A stretch of 64,000 nt of DNA from Flavobacterium frigidimaris (GTDB lineage Bacteria > Bacteroidota > Bacteroidia > Flavobacteriales > Flavobacteriaceae), in NCBI GenBank assembly GCA_900129595.1, contig FQWG01000003.1, positions 124,001 to 188,000 on the forward strand, read 5' to 3'. Positions within the stretch are counted from its first letter, which is position 1, and every line of letters begins with the position of its first letter. The position numbers and the translations under genes are program-made. A model generated the notes under the pieces. It made no database searches. It worked only from the letters and a program-made list of their open reading frames with translations, and was not told the DNA's origin. Below, one piece after another: positions 62,864 to 64,000 of this stretch.

Positions 62864-64000
62864 ATGAAATTATTAACCCAAAAAAAACCCAGGGATTTTA
62901 GGATTAACAATCTATCCGGTAAGGAAATCAAACTCACGATTCTTTCCTTACTAGCTTTTACGTTTCAGGCTTCAGCGGCTGCACCAATAAATATGTCATA
63001 CAAAAACAGTACTTCAATATTTTTTGAAAAAACGGTAAAAGGAAAAGTAACGGATCAAAACGGACTTCCTATAGCAGGTGCGAATGTTATTGTAAAAGGC
63101 AGTTCTACTGGTGTTCAAACAGATGTTGATGGAAGTTTTGCCATTACTGTTGCTGATAATGTGACTAAACTTATCGTGACGTACATTGGTATGGAAGATC
63201 AGGAAGTAACAATTGGATCTTCTCCTATAAAAGTTGTCATGAAAGAGGTTGGGCAAAAATTAGAGGAAGTTGTAGTTGGATACGGAAAAGCGAAGAAAAA
63301 AGATCTTACCGGTTCTGTGAGTTCTATTGGAAAAGACAATCTGAACTTAGGCGGTACAATCTCTAATGTGGGACAAGCTTTGCAAGGACGTGCATCAGGA
63401 GTTCAGGTACAGCAAAATAGCTATGCTCCGGGAAGCAGCCCATCGATTGTAATTAGAGGAGGAAACTCACTAAACACTTCTAATGCGCCATTATATGTTG
63501 TTGATGGATTTATTACAAGTACGGGTGCACAAATTAGCCCCAATGACATTGAAAACATTCAGATTCTAAAAGACGCTTCTTCTACCGCTATTTACGGTGC
63601 CAGAGGTGGAAATGGGGTAATATTGATTACCACTAAAAAAGGAAAATCAGGAAAAATGCAAATTGAAGCTGAAATCTCTGATGGTTTTCAAAATATTATA
63701 AAAGAGCCTTCATTACTAACAGGTCAGCAATATGCTAACATCCAGAATGCAATCGCTGCTGAAAATGGAAGGCCTCCAGTATTTCCTGCAAGTTTTCCGG
63801 TTGCCAATACCAATTGGTTTGCAGCCGCAACACGTCCGGGAGAAGTACTGAACAGAACGATAAACTTTAGCGGAAGCGATAAAACTTCTAAATTTTTTCT
63901 ATCAGGAAATTATTTAAAACAAACAGGTGCATTAGAAAATACTGATTTTACAAGATATTCTGTGAGAATGGGTGGTGAGAAAAAATTCAGTGACAAATTA
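62864..64000 (+). CDS. SusC/RagA-type TonB-dependent receptor (partial)
   Basis: The frame runs from the ATG at 62864 to the window edge with 379 codons and no stop. After a signal segment (TILSLLAFTFQASAAAP) comes a CarboxypepD_reg-like domain (about 57-130; KGKVTDQNGLPIAGANVIVKG), then LEEVVVGYGKAKKKDLTGSVS and a TonB plug (ALQGRASGVQVQQ, NAPLYVVDGF, ILKDASSTAIYGARGGNGVILITTKKGK), typical of SusC. The C-terminal barrel lies beyond the window. It should import a glycan or oligosaccharide across the outer membrane, under the LacI operator array. Confidence 0.95.
   Translation, partial: MKLLTQKKPRDFRINNLSGKEIKLTILSLLAFTFQASAAAPINMSYKNSTSIFFEKTVKGKVTDQNGLPIAGANVIVKGSSTGVQTDVDGSFAITVADNVTKLIVTYIGMEDQEVTIGSSPIKVVMKEVGQKLEEVVVGYGKAKKKDLTGSVSSIGKDNLNLGGTISNVGQALQGRASGVQVQQNSYAPGSSPSIVIRGGNSLNTSNAPLYVVDGFITSTGAQISPNDIENIQILKDASSTAIYGARGGNGVILITTKKGKSGKMQIEAEISDGFQNIIKEPSLLTGQQYANIQNAIAAENGRPPVFPASFPVANTNWFAAATRPGEVLNRTINFSGSDKTSKFFLSGNYLKQTGALENTDFTRYSVRMGGEKKFSDKL

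Noticed and set aside
63014..63256. Minus-strand open frame inside susC
   Set aside because: It is antisense to a well-conserved CarboxypepD_reg region and has no independent support.

Overview
The window is low-GC DNA from a Bacteroidota bacterium, almost certainly Flavobacteriaceae and probably Flavobacterium. The evidence is a SusC/RagA TonB-dependent receptor, a type IX secretion (T9SS) C-terminal sorting domain, -7 boxes matching the Bacteroidota consensus TAnnTTTG, no obvious Shine-Dalgarno sequences, many lipoproteins of the MKK...SCKK type, and families typical of this group (DUF4834, DUF3810, DUF4268, NagB fused to a PIG-L domain). I saw no rRNA, tRNA, CRISPR array, prophage or intact insertion sequence. 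Layout: 1-8.7 kb holds an envelope group on the minus strand (MscS channel, polysaccharide flippase, GT4 glycosyltransferase, YfhO-type giant membrane protein, DUF4834) plus a two-gene nucleotidyltransferase cassette. 8.8-14.3 kb holds an outer-membrane/lipoprotein operon, a GNAT-like protein, a lipoprotein gene between two matching hairpins, and an alpha-oxoamine synthase (serine palmitoyltransferase or cysteate fatty acyltransferase). 14.5-23 kb is a truncated denitrification island: an AniA-type nitrite reductase fused to cytochrome c, a FGE-fold protein without catalytic cysteines, a SCO protein, a haem-copper-like membrane protein, Ric/ScdA, quinol NO reductase, azurin and an Rrf2 regulator. 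No nitrate reductase or N2O reductase gene lies here, so the encoded steps are nitrite to NO to N2O. Three copies of one 24-bp palindrome in front of nirK, norB and the Rrf2-azurin operon tie the island together. 23-54 kb is mostly housekeeping and hypothetical genes: NYN protein, glutamate synthase-like protein, paired lipoproteins, GH88, ABC exporter, RdgB, DEAD helicase, DUF389, PepD, sigma factor, acyltransferase, Nudix, S8 protease, MnmA, YidC, CTP synthase and small membrane proteins. Several dispersed palindromic repeats and a tandem MITE-like element lie between them. 54.6-64 kb is a carbohydrate locus: NagB/PIG-L fusion, FucP-type sugar transporter, sugar nucleotidyltransferase, GHMP (galactokinase-like) kinase, a divergent LacI regulator, a CBM9-like protein and the start of a SusC receptor. 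The most striking signal is here. An about 84-bp promoter-operator module (two TGTGYTCGARCACA-like sites 23 bp apart, then a -33/-7 promoter) occurs twice in inverted orientation, once reading into the kinase/nucleotidyltransferase genes and once into susC. It implies that one LacI protein co-regulates glycan uptake and a sugar-1-phosphate/nucleotide-sugar salvage route whose substrate I cannot name.
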